Source: Gammaproteobacteria bacterium (GTDB lineage Bacteria; Pseudomonadota; Gammaproteobacteria; GCA-001735895). Taken from it: 64,000 nucleotides of DNA. Position numbers and translations under genes: made by a program. Below, piece by piece: positions 63,679 to 64,000 of the stretch (positions are counted from its first letter, which is position 1; each line of letters starts with the position of its first letter). The notes under the pieces were generated by a model, which worked only from the letters and a program-made list of their open reading frames with translations, was not told where the DNA came from and ran no database searches. The stretch covers positions 1-64,000 of the forward strand of contig JAAEMR010000078.1 of the NCBI GenBank assembly GCA_024225395.1, read 5' to 3'.

Positions 63679-64000
63679 ATGCCTGGTTGAAAATGTATCC
63701 CCCAATCTATCCCCCAGAGTTATTTTTAATTACCCTGTTTTCATATATTAGAGTTCTGACTGTATAGGGTGATAAATAGATATTGTGTGAGTGCTATATC
63801 TATGATACCAGCCATCAGCAAAGTGCCAAAAGCGGAAGTTGAACTGTCAGGATTTTTTACAAAACAGCGATTTAAGTGTAAAAATTTTTGACACCCTGAT
63901 ATTTCGCAGTTTCAAGGCTTATTTCTGTGTCAATAAGCAAAGAATGTACTTGGAAGGTAAGTCTCAAGAAAACTCTGAAGAAGCCATTTGACGCCATTTC

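Overview
The window is a gene-dense chromosomal segment, probably gammaproteobacterial. Supporting gene order: ubiG-gph-yciK, then mtaD-mtnA-gyrA-serC-serA-pheA-tyrA-cmk-rpsA-ihfB-lapB-pyrF-accA-tilS, and pyrG-kdsA-eno-ftsB-ispD. It also carries lpxB, rnhB, dnaE, ppk-ppx, galU, cmoA-cmoB, two RND efflux systems, a GlxA-type AraC regulator, an MFS transporter, and a tRNA-Ser(UGA) with promoter and terminator near the right end. The least explained part is 51.4-62.2 kb. There, an RND pump with a histone-H1-like Lys/Ala tail is followed by two secreted Pro/Trp/Asn-rich proteins and a periplasmic protein. Next comes an orphan ParA ATPase, a membrane-anchored TPR protein, a Met-rich heptad-repeat membrane protein and a dynamin-like GTPase with C-terminal TM segments. 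Four MITE-like intergenic elements of about 120-145 bp (9-nt periodic terminal inverted repeats, in CACGAAG and CACAGAG variants) and an intrinsic terminator embedded in the signal-peptide codons of an ORF are further points of interest. No CRISPR array, rRNA or complete transposase/integrase gene was seen. All calls come from reading the sequence and supplied ORFs; no database search was run.
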